NCBI GenBank assembly: GCA_947481635.1
Contig: CANKHJ010000001.1
Location: forward strand, 1 to 64,000
DNA: 64,000 bases
Direction of reading: 5' to 3'
Origin: Bradyrhizobiaceae bacterium
GTDB taxonomy: Bacteria > Pseudomonadota > Alphaproteobacteria > Rhizobiales > Xanthobacteraceae
Position numbers and translations under genes: made by a program. The notes under the pieces are model-generated. The model worked only from the letters and a program-made list of their open reading frames with translations, did no database searches and was not told the origin of the DNA. Shown here piece by piece: positions 9,084 to 18,576 of this stretch (its first letter is position 1; each line of letters begins with the position of its first letter).

Positions 9084-9761
9084 CTATGATTTCGCGGCGA
9101 GATGCGCGAGCGCGTCGGCGCCGCTGACCGGCCGCTTGATGTCGAGCGCGGCGAAGTTCGCGTCAGCTGCCAGCGCCTTCTCGAGCAGCCGGTGATAATG
9201 CCGGCGCGTCACCTCGACAGCGCCGAGGCTGCGCAGATGCTCGGTGACGAATTGGGTATCGAGCAGGCGAAACCCTCCGGCGCGCAGCCGCGCCACCAGA
9301 TGCACCAGCGCGACCTTCGATGCGTCGCGCGCGGTGTGGAACATGCTCTCGCCGAAGAATGCCGCGCCGAGCGAGACGCCGTAGAGTCCGCCGACCAGCG
9401 TGTCGCCGTCATAGACCTCGACGCTGTGGCAATGCCGGCGCTCATAGAGCGTGTGGTAAAGCCCGCGGATCCGCGTGTTGATCCAGGTGCGCGGCCGTCC
9501 CGGCGCCGGTGCGGCGCAGCCGGCGAGCACCGCGTCGAAGGCACGGTTGACGGTGACGACATACCGGTCGGAGCGGACGGTGCGCGCCAGCCGGCTCGAC
9601 ACATGCAGATGATCGAGCGGAATGATTCCGCGCTCGTCGGGGTCGATCCAGTAAAGCGCAGGGTCGCTGGCGCTCTCGGCCATCGGGAAAATGCCACAGG
9701 CATAAGCCTTCAGCAGAACGTCCGGCGTGATGTCGACGAGAACGGTATCGCGGCTGGCCAT
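9084..9761 (-). CDS. aat: Leucyl/phenylalanyl-tRNA--protein transferase
   Basis: A 225-residue N-end-rule enzyme that transfers Leu or Phe from aminoacyl-tRNA to the N-terminus of proteins starting with Arg or Lys, marking them for ClpS-ClpAP degradation. Family marks include [10 protein letters not shown] near the N-terminus, [47 protein letters not shown] and [17 protein letters not shown]. The length is normal. The ATG gives the standard N-terminus. In related genomes it is commonly beside accC; here a response regulator and copper genes lie between them. Confidence 0.95.
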   Translation of the reverse strand: MASRDTVLVDITPDVLLKAYACGIFPMAESASDPALYWIDPDERGIIPLDHLHVSSRLARTVRSDRYVVTVNRAFDAVLAGCAAPAPGRPRTWINTRIRGLYHTLYERRHCHSVEVYDGDTLVGGLYGVSLGAAFFGESMFHTARDASKVALVHLVARLRAGGFRLLDTQFVTEHLRSLGAVEVTRRHYHRLLEKALAADANFAALDIKRPVSGADALAHLAAKS

Positions 9762-9952
9762 GGATGGTGCGCAAGTATGTGGCGTGGAACGGGGCGATTC
9801 AGCAGCCGGTGATCGGCAACTCCGAACTTAACCGGCCGTAAGTCATGTTTCCCTTAAAATTTTCGACATCTTGCAAACATTACGGCCGCTACGCGTTGTC
9901 CCTCGAACCTTACCAACAGCCGCCCTTTTTGGCAGCCAAGTGATGGAACGCG

Positions 9953-10357
9953 ATGGAACCCGTGGCAAAGACGCGACCGATCAGCGTCCTTCTCGTGGAG
10001 GACGAAGCGATCATCAGCGAATGGGTCAAGGACACGCTGGTCGACGATGGCTTCACCGTCCATGCGGTCGCGACCGCGCGTGAGGCTTTGCATTTCCTCA
10101 AATCTGATTCCGAAGTCGACGTGTTGTTCACTGACATCAACCTTCCTGGCGATATGGACGGCTCCCAGCTTGCGCGCGTCGCGCGCGATCTGCGCCCGGA
10201 CCTGACGGTGGTCTACGCCTCCGGCAGGGTGCGCCAAGTCGATCCGAAGATGCGCGTGCCGGGCTCGACCTTCGTGCCGAAGCCCTATATGCCCTCGCAG
10301 ATATGCTCGCTGCTGCAGCGCATTGTGACCCCGCGGGTGGTTTACTCGACGCACTGA
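9953..10357 (+). CDS. Single-domain response regulator
   Basis: A 134-residue protein made of one CheY-like receiver domain with no output domain. The acidic pocket is E16-D17 (VEDE), the phospho-acceptor is D61 (FTDINLPGDMDG), the switch Ser is S90 and the conserved Lys is K110 (VPKPY). Such proteins usually act through protein contacts in phosphorelays. No histidine kinase lies nearby. An ATG ten bases upstream is in another frame, so I keep the start at 9953. The copper genes follow on the same strand after 77 bp, but a functional link is not shown. Confidence 0.88.
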   Translation: MEPVAKTRPISVLLVEDEAIISEWVKDTLVDDGFTVHAVATAREALHFLKSDSEVDVLFTDINLPGDMDGSQLARVARDLRPDLTVVYASGRVRQVDPKMRVPGSTFVPKPYMPSQICSLLQRIVTPRVVYSTH

Positions 10358-10434
10358 TCGGTCATGTGCGGGCTGGACTTTTCGGCCTTCCGAGATGTTA
10401 ATCACGTGGGTGCAGCGGCGCCCGCGGCATTGCG

Positions 10435-10827
10435 ATGATCCTGACAACACCAAAGGCTGATCGATTCGGGCTGGCGCGGCGGCTTGCCGTCCTGTTCGCG
10501 GTCTATGCGTTCGTCATGCAGGCGTTCTTTGCCGGTGCCGTGGCGGCACAGGCCGCGGCCTGGGGCGGCGCAAATGCGTTGGTCATCTGCCGCGGCGATT
10601 CGCAGCCTGGCGGGATAGGCGGCGGTGACCCGGGCGAGCGTCACGAGGCGGATTGCGGGCAGGCTTGTTCGGCCGCCGCCAGTGCCGCGCTGCTACCGCC
10701 GGTCATCGACCTGGGTTTGGTGCCGGGAGGTATCTCGGCCATCGCTGCGCCGCTGTTGACCGCGCAAGCCCACGCCGCTGTGGCGGCGCGCGATGGCGAG
10801 GCGCGCGCTCCGCCAACGCTGGCCTAG
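10435..10827 (+). CDS. Small exported or membrane Cys-containing protein, DUF2946-like
   Basis: A 130-residue protein with a hydrophobic segment at about residues 15-40 (LAVLFAVYAFVMQAFFAGAV), probably a signal or anchor. Further on it has one cysteine in VICRGD and a C-x3-C pair (ADCGQAC). Size, layout and position before ycnI and copCD resemble DUF2946 proteins often found in copper-resistance clusters. The assignment rests mainly on context. Gly/Ala-rich sequence fills the rest. A role in periplasmic copper binding is plausible but not shown by the sequence. Confidence 0.6.
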   Translation: MILTTPKADRFGLARRLAVLFAVYAFVMQAFFAGAVAAQAAAWGGANALVICRGDSQPGGIGGGDPGERHEADCGQACSAAASAALLPPVIDLGLVPGGISAIAAPLLTAQAHAAVAARDGEARAPPTLA

Positions 10828-10907
10828 CGTTGTTTTGGCGGCCGAACGGCCGCTCGAATTTCCCACCGACGCAATTTCAGCTCGCCGTTTCCGGTGAGTG
10901 TCGAAGG

Positions 10908-11462
10908 ATGAATCCGAAGATGTCCATTCGAATGATGCTGGCGGCTGCCCCGCTGATCGCCGCGCTGATGCTTCCGAATTCCGTTTCCGCGCATGTCACG
11001 CTCGATCAGCGCGAAGCGCCGGTCGGCGCGGGGCTGCGTGTCGCGTTCAAGGTCGGCCACGGATGTTCCGGGTCGCCGACGGTGCGGCTGCGGGTGCGGA
11101 TTCCGGACGGTCTGATCGCAGTGAAGCCGATGCCGAAATCCGGCTGGCAGATCGAAACCGTGACAGCGAAATACGACAAGCCCTATGGCTATTTCGGCAA
11201 CGCCACCCTCACCGAAGGCGTGCGCGAAGTGGTGTGGAGCGGCGGCAAGCTCGCCGACGATCACTATGACGAGTTCGTCATCTCGGGTTTTCTCGCCGCG
11301 AGCATGACGCCGGGTATGATGCTCTATCTTCCGGTGGTGCAGGAATGCGAGACCGGCGTGCATCGCTGGATCGAGATCCCGACAGCTGGAAAATCGGCAG
11401 ACGATTTCAAGGAGCCGGCGCCGGGGCTGAAGCTATTGCCGAGGTCGGGACAGGCGCATTAA
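10908..11462 (+). CDS. ycnI: YcnI-family periplasmic copper-binding protein
   Basis: A 184-residue secreted protein. A signal peptide (about residues 1-28) ends at SVSA, so the mature protein would begin with His (HVTLDQ). In YcnI (DUF1775) proteins that N-terminal His helps bind Cu(II). Further marks are FKVGHGCSGSPTVRLRVRIP and KPMPKSGWQIE. A second ATG 12 bases downstream is an alternative start; GAAGG lies just before the first one. It is followed after 17 bp by the copC-copD fusion gene, which supports co-transcription and a role in copper trafficking. Confidence 0.87.
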   Translation: MNPKMSIRMMLAAAPLIAALMLPNSVSAHVTLDQREAPVGAGLRVAFKVGHGCSGSPTVRLRVRIPDGLIAVKPMPKSGWQIETVTAKYDKPYGYFGNATLTEGVREVVWSGGKLADDHYDEFVISGFLAASMTPGMMLYLPVVQECETGVHRWIEIPTAGKSADDFKEPAPGLKLLPRSGQAH

Positions 11463-11479
11463 CGCACAGTTGACCCTCG

Positions 11480-13042
11480 ATGCGCGCGCTCACCCTTGTG
11501 CTGATGCTGGCGGCCTGGCTCGCGCCCGGCGCGGCGTTCGGCCATGCGAGCCTCGTCTCCGCCGAGCCGGCGGACGGGGCGGTGATCGCGCGCGCGCCGT
11601 CGCGCATCGTGCTCACTTTCAACGAGCCGGTGTCGCCGCTGAGCGTGCGGCTGGTCAATCCGGTCGGCGAGACCATGACGCTCGAAGCGGCCGCGCAGGG
11701 CGCGACCATCACCGTGCCGGTTGCAGGCCTCGGGGAGGGGACGCATGCACTGAGCTACCGCGTCGTCTCCACCGATGGTCATCCGGTCGCGGGCGCGGTG
11801 ATCTTCTCGGTCGGGCGTCCGACTGGCGGCCGGCCATTGGTCGCGCAGGAGAGCGACAATGTCTTGCGTGGGTTGATCGTCACCACCAAGATCCTGATCT
11901 ATCTCGGACTATTCATCGGAATTGGCGGGCGCGGCTTCGCGGTGTTTGTCGCGCAGGCGCCGTTGCCGCGGTTCGCCGAGGAGACCATCACCGCGTGCCT
12001 GATCGGCGGCATCGTTGCGGCAATCCTCTCCATCGGCCTGCAGGGCGCCGACGCGCTGGCTTTGCCGGTCAGCGTGCTGCATCACGGCGACATCTGGCAG
12101 GCTGGCCTCACGACCAGCTACGGCACCAGTGCGGTGATCGCGCTGGTCTCGATGCTGGTGCTGCCGGCGCCATCGGTCGATCCACGCTTTGCGCGCGGCC
12201 GCGCCGTCGCGGCGCTGCTTGGCGCCGGTTTGGCGCTGGCCGCGAGCGGGCATGCCGCCGCGGCACCGCCGCAATGGCTGACGCGACCGTCTGTGTTCAT
12301 CCATGTGATCTGCGTCGCCTGCTGGATCGGATCGCTGGTGCCGCTCGCGATGATGCTGCATGCGCGCAACGGCCGGGATGCGCTGATGTGCTTCACGCGC
12401 GTCATCCCCTATGTGCTGGGTCTTCTGATTGCGGCCGGCATTGCGCTGGCGGTGGTGCAGATCGAGACAATCGGCGCATTGTGGTCAACCGCTTATGGCA
12501 CCATCTTCATCCTCAAGATGGTTGCGTTTGCGGCGCTGCTTGCGCTTGCCGCCTATAACCGGCTGGTACTCACCAGGCGTATCGACGCAGCGAACGTGCC
12601 GCGCCTGTTCAGCGTCACGATCGGCGCGGAGATCCTCTGCGTCGTGACGATCCTCGCTTTGGTCGCGCTATGGCGCTTCACGCCGCCGCCGCGCGCGTTG
12701 GCCGCGGAAAGCCTGACACCGGTGCTGGTGCATATGCATGGCGAGAAGGCGATGAGCGACGTGGTGCTCGATCCGGCCCGCGCCGGCCGCGTCACGGCGA
12801 CGATCGCGGTGCAGAGTGGTGATTTCGGTCCGCTCGAGCCGAAGGAGGTCGCGCTCGGCTTCGCCAACAAGGCCGCGAAGATCGAAGCCTTCACGCGTCC
12901 GGCCAAGAAACAGGCCGACGGCCGCTGGCGGGTCGATGACGTGACGCTGCCGGTCGGCGGGCGCTGGACCGTGACCACCGATATCCTGATCGACGATTTC
13001 ACCAAAGTGACGCTCGACGGCGAGATTGACCTGCGGCCGTGA
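11480..13042 (+). CDS. CopC-CopD fusion protein (copper binding and membrane import/resistance)
   Basis: A 520-residue fusion. A signal peptide (1-21) precedes a CopC domain, with the mature N-terminus predicted at His22 (HASLVSAEP) and a second His in STDGHPVAG. These fit the Cu(II) site in which the N-terminal His is a ligand. The CopD membrane domain (about residues 140-400) has some eight hydrophobic segments and a conserved IHVICVACWIGSLVPLAMM helix. A C-terminal soluble domain (about 405-520) resembles the YtkA-like beta-sandwich often fused to CopD. It probably moves copper across the inner membrane. The neighbours are YcnI upstream and PCuAC downstream. Confidence 0.9.
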   Translation: MRALTLVLMLAAWLAPGAAFGHASLVSAEPADGAVIARAPSRIVLTFNEPVSPLSVRLVNPVGETMTLEAAAQGATITVPVAGLGEGTHALSYRVVSTDGHPVAGAVIFSVGRPTGGRPLVAQESDNVLRGLIVTTKILIYLGLFIGIGGRGFAVFVAQAPLPRFAEETITACLIGGIVAAILSIGLQGADALALPVSVLHHGDIWQAGLTTSYGTSAVIALVSMLVLPAPSVDPRFARGRAVAALLGAGLALAASGHAAAAPPQWLTRPSVFIHVICVACWIGSLVPLAMMLHARNGRDALMCFTRVIPYVLGLLIAAGIALAVVQIETIGALWSTAYGTIFILKMVAFAALLALAAYNRLVLTRRIDAANVPRLFSVTIGAEILCVVTILALVALWRFTPPPRALAAESLTPVLVHMHGEKAMSDVVLDPARAGRVTATIAVQSGDFGPLEPKEVALGFANKAAKIEAFTRPAKKQADGRWRVDDVTLPVGGRWTVTTDILIDDFTKVTLDGEIDLRP

Positions 13043-13077
13043 GTGAGAGCCACGAAAGAATGAAAGTGAGGCGTGTC

Positions 13078-13557
13078 ATGAGAACCAAAACGATCCTGAT
13101 CGCGACGGCGCTGGCCGCTTCGGCGATGACGACGACAATTTGGGCTGCTGATTATGACGTCGGGTCGCTGCGCGTCGAGCAACCCTGGGCGCGCGCGACG
13201 CCGAAAGGCGCGCAGGTTGGCGTCGGCTATATGACGCTGCGCAATCGGGGCAGTGTCACGGATAAGCTGACGTGCGTGTCGGCCGAGGTGGCGGCGCGTT
13301 GCGAGATCCACACCATGGCGGAAAAGGATGGCGTGTTGACCATGCGGCCATTGCCGGATGGCCTGGAGATCAAGCCGGGTGAGACCGTCGAATTGAAGCC
13401 GGGCTCATTCCACGTGATGTTCGTCGAACTCCGCACGCCGCTCGAACGAGGCAAGCCGGTGAAGGGCGTGCTGAAATTCGAAAAAGCGGGACCGGTGAAT
13501 ATCGAGTTCGAGGTTGCACCGGTCGGCGCGCCCGGACCGGGACATGGCGGCCATTAG
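13078..13557 (+). CDS. PCuAC periplasmic copper(I) chaperone
   Basis: A 159-residue secreted protein of the PCu(A)C family (DUF461), which delivers Cu(I) to cytochrome oxidase. The ATG at 13078 follows GTGAGG and gives a clean signal peptide (residues 1-23). A GTG at 13039, overlapping the copCD stop, and an ATG at 13060 are alternatives. The copper motif is complete: H78, M80, M89, H112 and M114, matching the H-(M)-x10-M-x21/22-H-x-M pattern. The C-terminus ends in GHGGH, which could give an extra site. It is the last gene of the copper cluster and converges on accC. Confidence 0.9.
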   Translation: MRTKTILIATALAASAMTTTIWAADYDVGSLRVEQPWARATPKGAQVGVGYMTLRNRGSVTDKLTCVSAEVAARCEIHTMAEKDGVLTMRPLPDGLEIKPGETVELKPGSFHVMFVELRTPLERGKPVKGVLKFEKAGPVNIEFEVAPVGAPGPGHGGH

Positions 13558-13560
13558 GCT

Positions 13561-13586
13561 CGTGTCCCCGCCTTCGCGGGGGCACG
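13561..13586. terminator. Strong hairpin between the convergent PCuAC and accC genes
   Basis: An 11-bp stem (CGTGTCCCCGC with GCGGGGGCACG, one G-T pair) closes a 4-base loop just after the PCuAC stop and just before the accC stop on the other strand. It lacks a T run. It resembles one half of the 8927-9046 repeat and probably doubles as a transcript end or RNA-stabilising hairpin. Confidence 0.55.
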
Positions 13587-13591
13587 GAACG

Positions 13592-14941
13592 CTATTCCAT
13601 GCCGCCGCGGGCGAGGAATTCCTCAAGCCAGTGGATGTGATAATTGCCGTCGATGATGTCGCTCTCGCGGGTGAGTGCGCGGAACAGCGGCAGCGTGGTC
13701 TCGATGCCGTCGACGATCAACTCGTCGAGCGCGCGGCGCAGCCGCATCAGGCATTCCGGCCGGTTCTTGCCGTGCACGATCAGTTTGCCGACCAGCGAGT
13801 CGTAATAGGGCGGGATCGTGTAGCCGTGATAAACGGCGGAATCGACCCGCACGCCGAGCCCGCCGGGCGGATGATAATGCACGATCTTGCCGGGCGAGGG
13901 CCGGAACGACACCGGGTTCTCGGCATTGATGCGGCACTCGATCGCATGGCCGTGGAACTGGATGTCGGCTTGCGTCAGCGCCAGCGTGGCGCCCGCCGCG
14001 ACGCGGATCTGCTCCGCGACCAGGTCGATGTCGGTGATCATCTCGGTCACCGGATGCTCGACCTGGATGCGGGTATTCATCTCGATGAAATAGAATTCCC
14101 CGTCCTCGAACAGGAATTCGACGGTGCCGACGCCGAGATATTTGAGGTCGCGCATCGCCTGCGCGACGGTCTCGCCGATCTGGTTGCGTTGCGCGACGTT
14201 CAGGGCGGGCGAGGGGCTTTCCTCCAGCACCTTCTGGTGGCGGCGCTGCAGCGAGCAGTCGCGCTCGCCGAGATGCACCGCGTTGCCCTTGCCGTCGGCG
14301 AGCACCTGGATTTCGATGTGGCGCGGACGTCCGAGATATTTTTCGAGATAGACCGCATCGTCGCCGAACGCGGCCTTGGCTTCGGAACGCGCGGTCGAGA
14401 GCGCGTTGGACAATTCGTCGGCACTGCGCGCGACCTTCATGCCGCGTCCGCCGCCGCCGGCCGCCGCCTTGACCAGCAGCGGGAAGCCGATCTCGCGGCC
14501 GATCTCCATCGCCTCCTTGTCGGAGGTGATGCCGCCTTCCGAACCCGGCACGCACGGGATGCCGAGACGTTTGGCGGTGCGCTTGGCCTCGATCTTGTCG
14601 CCCATGATGCGGATATGCTCGGCGCGCGGGCCGATGAAGGTGATGTTGTGTTCACCGAGGATTTCCGCGAAGCGGGCATTTTCCGAGAGGAAGCCGTAGC
14701 CGGGATGCACCGCATCAGCGCCGGTGATCTCGCAGGCCGCGAGCAGCGCCGGAATGTTGAGATAGCTGTCGCGCGCCGCCGGCGGGCCGATGCAGACGCT
14801 CTCGTCAGCGAGGCGGACATGCATCGCGTCGGCGTCGGCGGTCGAATGCACCGCGACGGTCGGGATGCCGAGCTCCTTGCAGGCGCGCAGCACCCGCAAC
14901 GCGATCTCACCGCGATTGGCGATCAGGACCTTGTCGAACAT
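13592..14941 (-). CDS. accC: Acetyl-CoA carboxylase biotin carboxylase subunit
   Basis: A 449-residue ATP-grasp enzyme that carboxylates biotin on AccB in the first step of fatty acid synthesis. Visible motifs are the N-terminal KVLIANRGEIALRVLRACKE, the glycine-rich ATP loop KAAAGGGGRGMKVA, ERDCSLQRRHQKVLEESP, the metal-binding EMNTRIQVEHPVTEM and RINAENP. The length is standard. It follows accB by 22 bp on the same strand, the usual accBC operon, with aroQ before that. Confidence 0.97.
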   Translation of the reverse strand: MFDKVLIANRGEIALRVLRACKELGIPTVAVHSTADADAMHVRLADESVCIGPPAARDSYLNIPALLAACEITGADAVHPGYGFLSENARFAEILGEHNITFIGPRAEHIRIMGDKIEAKRTAKRLGIPCVPGSEGGITSDKEAMEIGREIGFPLLVKAAAGGGGRGMKVARSADELSNALSTARSEAKAAFGDDAVYLEKYLGRPRHIEIQVLADGKGNAVHLGERDCSLQRRHQKVLEESPSPALNVAQRNQIGETVAQAMRDLKYLGVGTVEFLFEDGEFYFIEMNTRIQVEHPVTEMITDIDLVAEQIRVAAGATLALTQADIQFHGHAIECRINAENPVSFRPSPGKIVHYHPPGGLGVRVDSAVYHGYTIPPYYDSLVGKLIVHGKNRPECLMRLRRALDELIVDGIETTLPLFRALTRESDIIDGNYHIHWLEEFLARGGME

Positions 14942-14963
14942 GGCCCTCGTCCGGCGAGATGGG

Positions 14964-15443
14964 TCATTCCAGGATCAACAGCGGCTCGCCGAACTCAACC
15001 GGCTGCCCGTCCTCGATCAGGATCTGGATCACGGTCCCGGCGCGCGGCGCGGGAATCTGGTTCATCGTCTTCATCGCCTCGATGATGATCAGCGTCTGGC
15101 CGGCGATGACCCGCGTGCCGATCTCGACGAATGGCTTGGCGCCAGGCTCCGGAGAGCCATAGGCGGTCCCGACCATCGGCGAGGTGACGACACCCGGATG
15201 CTTGGCCGGATCGATCGGGGCAGCGCCTGCCGTCGGGACCGCCTCGGTTGCTGGCATGCCGCCACGCGCCGGCGCAGAAATCACCGTCTGCTGGACCTGG
15301 CGCGCGACGCGCACGCGCCGCCCCCCTTGCTCGAATTCGATTTCGGTCAGCCCGGTCTCGTCGAGCAATTGCGCAAGCTCGCGGATCACGTCCTGATCGA
15401 TCTTGTCCTTCGCCATCAAGTCGTCCTTCGGCGCTTTTGCCAT
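14964..15443 (-). CDS. accB: Acetyl-CoA carboxylase biotin carboxyl carrier protein
   Basis: A 159-residue carrier protein. The N-terminal helix region (residues about 12-50) leads into a Pro/Ala-rich linker, then a biotinyl domain at about 85-159. The biotinylated lysine is in [13 protein letters not shown] second ATG at codon 10 (MAKDKIDQ) is a possible start; neither has a clear ribosome-binding site. The gene sits 18 bp after aroQ and 22 bp before accC. Confidence 0.96.
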   Translation of the reverse strand: MAKAPKDDLMAKDKIDQDVIRELAQLLDETGLTEIEFEQGGRRVRVARQVQQTVISAPARGGMPATEAVPTAGAAPIDPAKHPGVVTSPMVGTAYGSPEPGAKPFVEIGTRVIAGQTLIIIEAMKTMNQIPAPRAGTVIQILIEDGQPVEFGEPLLILE

Positions 15444-15461
15444 CGGGTCACTTACTCGCAG

Positions 15462-15917
15462 TCATGAATTGGTTTTCGCGCCGAGCATGGCGGCCAATCC
15501 GTCGATCGCAAACGCATAGCCGCCGATTCCGAAACCGCATAAGGACGCTTTCGCGACCGGAGCGATATAGGAATGATGCCGGAAGTCTTCGCGCGCGAAC
15601 ACATTGCTGACATGGACCTCGATCACCGGCAGGCCGACGCCGAGAATGGCGTCGCGGATCGCGATCGAGGTATGGGTGTAGCCGCCCGGATTGATCACAA
15701 TGCCGGCCGCGCCCTTGGCACCGGCCTCCTGGATCCAGTCGATCAATTCGCCTTCGCGGTTCGACTGGCGGCATTCCACAGTGAAGCCGTGGCGTTCGGC
15801 GGTCTTGCGGCACAGCGTTTCGACGTCGGTCAGCGTGGCGCGGCCATAGGTCTCCGGCTCGCGGGTGCCGAGCAGATTGAGGTTCGGGCCGTTGATGACG
15901 TAGAGCGTCTTTGCCAT
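15462..15917 (-). CDS. aroQ: Type II 3-dehydroquinate dehydratase
   Basis: A 151-residue type II dehydroquinase, third enzyme of the shikimate pathway. Motifs are the N-terminal [19 protein letters not shown] with the active-site Tyr, [25 protein letters not shown] and [14 protein letters not shown]. The length is typical for the dodecameric family. It heads the tight aroQ-accB-accC run and follows the DsbA-like gene after 113 bp, so its promoter may lie in that gap. Confidence 0.96.
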   Translation of the reverse strand: MAKTLYVINGPNLNLLGTREPETYGRATLTDVETLCRKTAERHGFTVECRQSNREGELIDWIQEAGAKGAAGIVINPGGYTHTSIAIRDAILGVGLPVIEVHVSNVFAREDFRHHSYIAPVAKASLCGFGIGGYAFAIDGLAAMLGAKTNS

Positions 15918-16030
15918 GGCCTATCGGTTGCCGATCGGAGCGTTGCACAGCCGGCTACGCAAATCAGCGACGGTTATAGGGTGGGCCGGCGGCAAGGGGA
16001 ATAGCCCCGTGCCAGCAATCGGTTAACGGC

Positions 16031-17158
16031 TCAGCAGGTGGCTTTTCCGCAGCGCGCGTTGCTGATCTTAGCCTTCAGGGTGTCCATGCCCACCGCGCCG
16101 ATGACGATGTCATTGCCCACGACATAGCTGGGCGTGCCGGTCAGTCCGAGCGCCTCGGCGACGGTGAAGCTTTCCTTCAGCGAAGCCTTGGCCTCGTCGC
16201 TGGCCATGTCCTTGTCGATCCGCGCCATGTCGAGGCCGGCCTCTTTGGCCGCCGCGAGCGCGCGCGCCTTGTTGGCCTCGCCGCGGCCGCTGAGCAGCCG
16301 CTGGTGGAAGTCGAGATATTTCTTGCCGGTACGGTCCTGCATCCGCACCGCGGTCGCGACATGGGCGGCCTCGATCGAGCCATCGCCCAGTACCGGGAAC
16401 TCCTTGAGGACGAAGCGCAGCTTGCCGTCAGTCTTGATCAGATCAAGCATGTCGGACATCGCCTTTTTGCAGAACCCGCAATTGTAATCGAAGAACTCGA
16501 CCACCGTGACGTCGCCCTGCGGATTGCCGATCACGACCTGGCGTTGGGAGTTGAAGATCGCGTCGGAATGGGTCGCGACGGCGGCCTTCTGCTTGGCCTG
16601 TTCGGCGGCGCTCTGCCGCTTCTCAAGCTCGTTCATCGCCTCGGTCAGGACCTCGGGATGGGTGAGGAGATAATTGCGCACGATCTGCTCGATGCGCGTC
16701 TGGTCGGCGGCCGATTCGAATGGCGTCGGCGGATGCGCCGCCTCCGGAGCAGCGGGCGGCGCGACCGGCGTCGCCTGAACGACCGGGGCGGGCGGTGTGA
16801 GGATGCGACGGATCTCGGGATCGTTGCGCAGCAATTCGGTGACGCTGTTGCGCAGCAAGGCCGGGTCGCTGATCAGCGTGTCGCGCAGCGTCTGGCGGAT
16901 ATCGACCGGCGCGGCTTGCGGCGCCGGCGACTTGAGCGCCACGGATTTATGCACCGGGCTGCGCCGTTGCGCGGTGCGTTTGACGGCAGCTCTGCGCGGC
17001 TGCGGCCGCGCGGTCGTTGCCTCGCGCGGCGTGAATAATGTCGAGAAGAAATTGGTCACCGGATCGCGCTGCTGTGCCGCGGCGGGAGCGACATGCGCTA
17101 GCCCGGCCAAAGCCACGGCGACCAGGGCAGCCGCGGAGAATGAAGTGAGGCGGGTCAT
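16031..17158 (-). CDS. DsbA-family thiol oxidoreductase with long N-terminal region
   Basis: A 375-residue periplasmic protein. The start at 17158 is chosen because AAGGA lies eight bases upstream and it opens directly into a signal peptide (about residues 1-28). A basic, Pro/Ala-rich stretch and a helical region follow (about 85-205, including RIEQIVRNYLLTHPEVLTEAM). The thioredoxin-fold domain has the redox pair C227-x-x-C230 (NCGFCKK) and a cis-Pro motif GTPSYVVG. Two further cysteines form CGKATC at the very end. It belongs with the DsbA/BdbD-like oxidoreductases with a DsbC/ScsC-like helical N-region. It follows the M48 protease gene after 17 bp, suggesting a joint envelope-quality role. 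Confidence 0.9.
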   Translation of the reverse strand: MTRLTSFSAAALVAVALAGLAHVAPAAAQQRDPVTNFFSTLFTPREATTARPQPRRAAVKRTAQRRSPVHKSVALKSPAPQAAPVDIRQTLRDTLISDPALLRNSVTELLRNDPEIRRILTPPAPVVQATPVAPPAAPEAAHPPTPFESAADQTRIEQIVRNYLLTHPEVLTEAMNELEKRQSAAEQAKQKAAVATHSDAIFNSQRQVVIGNPQGDVTVVEFFDYNCGFCKKAMSDMLDLIKTDGKLRFVLKEFPVLGDGSIEAAHVATAVRMQDRTGKKYLDFHQRLLSGRGEANKARALAAAKEAGLDMARIDKDMASDEAKASLKESFTVAEALGLTGTPSYVVGNDIVIGAVGMDTLKAKISNARCGKATC

Positions 17159-17175
17159 GTCTGCATCCTTTGGCG

Positions 17176-18576
17176 TCAATTGCGTCCGAGCGGCTTAAGG
17201 CTCGTGATGTCGTCAGCCTTGACCCATCCCGGCGATCCGACCGGGAACCGTCCCTTGGCGCGCGCCGCGATAGTGCGCGCGGTGCCGATGTCGCCGCGCA
17301 TCGAGGCGGCCTGGGCGGAGGCGAGATCGGCTTCGGCGAGATTGCCTTTTTTGCCGTAGGCGAGCGCGAGCTGAGCATAAAGCTCCGGGGTTTCCGATTC
17401 CTGCGCCATCGCCGATTTGAGAATGCCGACCGCCTCCTCGGCGTTGGCCGGACTATTGGTCGCGATCAGCGCCTGGCCGAGCATCACGCGGATCAGCGCC
17501 GGGTTCGGCGCAAGCTGGACCGCGCGTCGCAGCGGCCCCACCGCGTCCGCGGGGTGTCCGGCTTCGAGCAACGCCTGGCCTTTCAGTTCATGGAAATAGG
17601 GATTGCCCGGCTGGCTCTGAATCAGGCTGTCGACCTGGGCCAACGCGCTGCGTGGGTCGCCATAGCGGTAGGCGGTGATCGCGCGGGCGTAGCGCGCCGG
17701 CAGGCTGGTGTCGCTCATCGGATAGCGGCGCAGCACGGTATCGGGACGCTCGATGAAGCCGTGCAGCTTGGCGCGCATCAGGTCATGACGCGCCTGCAAT
17801 TCGGGCGCGTCTTTTTTGTCCCAATAGGGACTCGACTTGGCCAGTTCCTGCAGCGCGGCGACACGGTCGCTCGGCATCGGATGGGACTGGAGATAGGGAT
17901 CGGCGGAGCGCGCGGTGTAGAGCACCTGGTCGCCGAGCCGCTTGAAAGTCTCGGACATTCCCCTGGCCGACTGGCCGGTGGCATTGAGGAAGGTCACGCC
18001 GGCACGATCGGCCTGATCCTCATGCGCGCGCTGATAGGCCAGCAGCGAGCGTTGGATCACCGATTGCGGCGCCTGGATCGCCGCGGCGCCGATCTGTGAT
18101 CCTGCACTGCCGGCTGAGCCGGCGCCCGCGATCATCGCGCCGGCGCCGAGCAGCATGGCGAGGATCGCGATGGTGCTGGCGGAGGAAATCTCCTGGCGCA
18201 TGCGCGCGAGATGGCCGCCCGAGATATGTCCGGTTTCGTGCGCGAGCACGCCGATCACCTGGTTCGGCGTCTGCGCATCCATCAGCGCGCCGGCATTCAC
18301 GAAGATGCGGCGGCCGTCGGCGACGAAGGCGTTGAACGCGCGGTCGTTGATGATGACGACGCGGATATTCTGCTTCGCGAGGCCGGCGGCGCGCAGGATC
18401 GGTTGCGAATATTCGCGCAGGACCTGCTCGATCTCGGCGTCGCGGATCAGCGGCAGGCCGCCACGTTGCGCGTGAACCGGCGTCTCGATAGCGATCAGCG
18501 CGGCAATACCCAGCGCGGCTGCGCGGAAGGCTGGCGTGGCGCGCCGCGCCCTGTTAGGTCTCTCGCCGTCGATCAT
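17176..18576 (-). CDS. M48 family metalloprotease with TPR repeats (BepA-like)
   Basis: A 466-residue periplasmic metalloprotease and chaperone. A hydrophobic signal segment lies at about residues 17-36. The zinc motif is HETGH at 113-117, with the third ligand in AHEDQADRAG. TPR-type helices fill the last 170 residues (for example NPYFHELKGQALLEAGHPADA and LRRAVQLAPNPALIRVMLGQAL). BepA/YfgC relatives assist or degrade outer-membrane proteins during assembly and act with disulfide enzymes, which fits the DsbA-like gene 17 bp downstream. The ATG at 18576 gives a normal signal peptide; an upstream start at 18648 would add 24 residues before it. Confidence 0.9.
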   Translation of the reverse strand: MIDGERPNRARRATPAFRAAALGIAALIAIETPVHAQRGGLPLIRDAEIEQVLREYSQPILRAAGLAKQNIRVVIINDRAFNAFVADGRRIFVNAGALMDAQTPNQVIGVLAHETGHISGGHLARMRQEISSASTIAILAMLLGAGAMIAGAGSAGSAGSQIGAAAIQAPQSVIQRSLLAYQRAHEDQADRAGVTFLNATGQSARGMSETFKRLGDQVLYTARSADPYLQSHPMPSDRVAALQELAKSSPYWDKKDAPELQARHDLMRAKLHGFIERPDTVLRRYPMSDTSLPARYARAITAYRYGDPRSALAQVDSLIQSQPGNPYFHELKGQALLEAGHPADAVGPLRRAVQLAPNPALIRVMLGQALIATNSPANAEEAVGILKSAMAQESETPELYAQLALAYGKKGNLAEADLASAQAASMRGDIGTARTIAARAKGRFPVGSPGWVKADDITSLKPLGRN

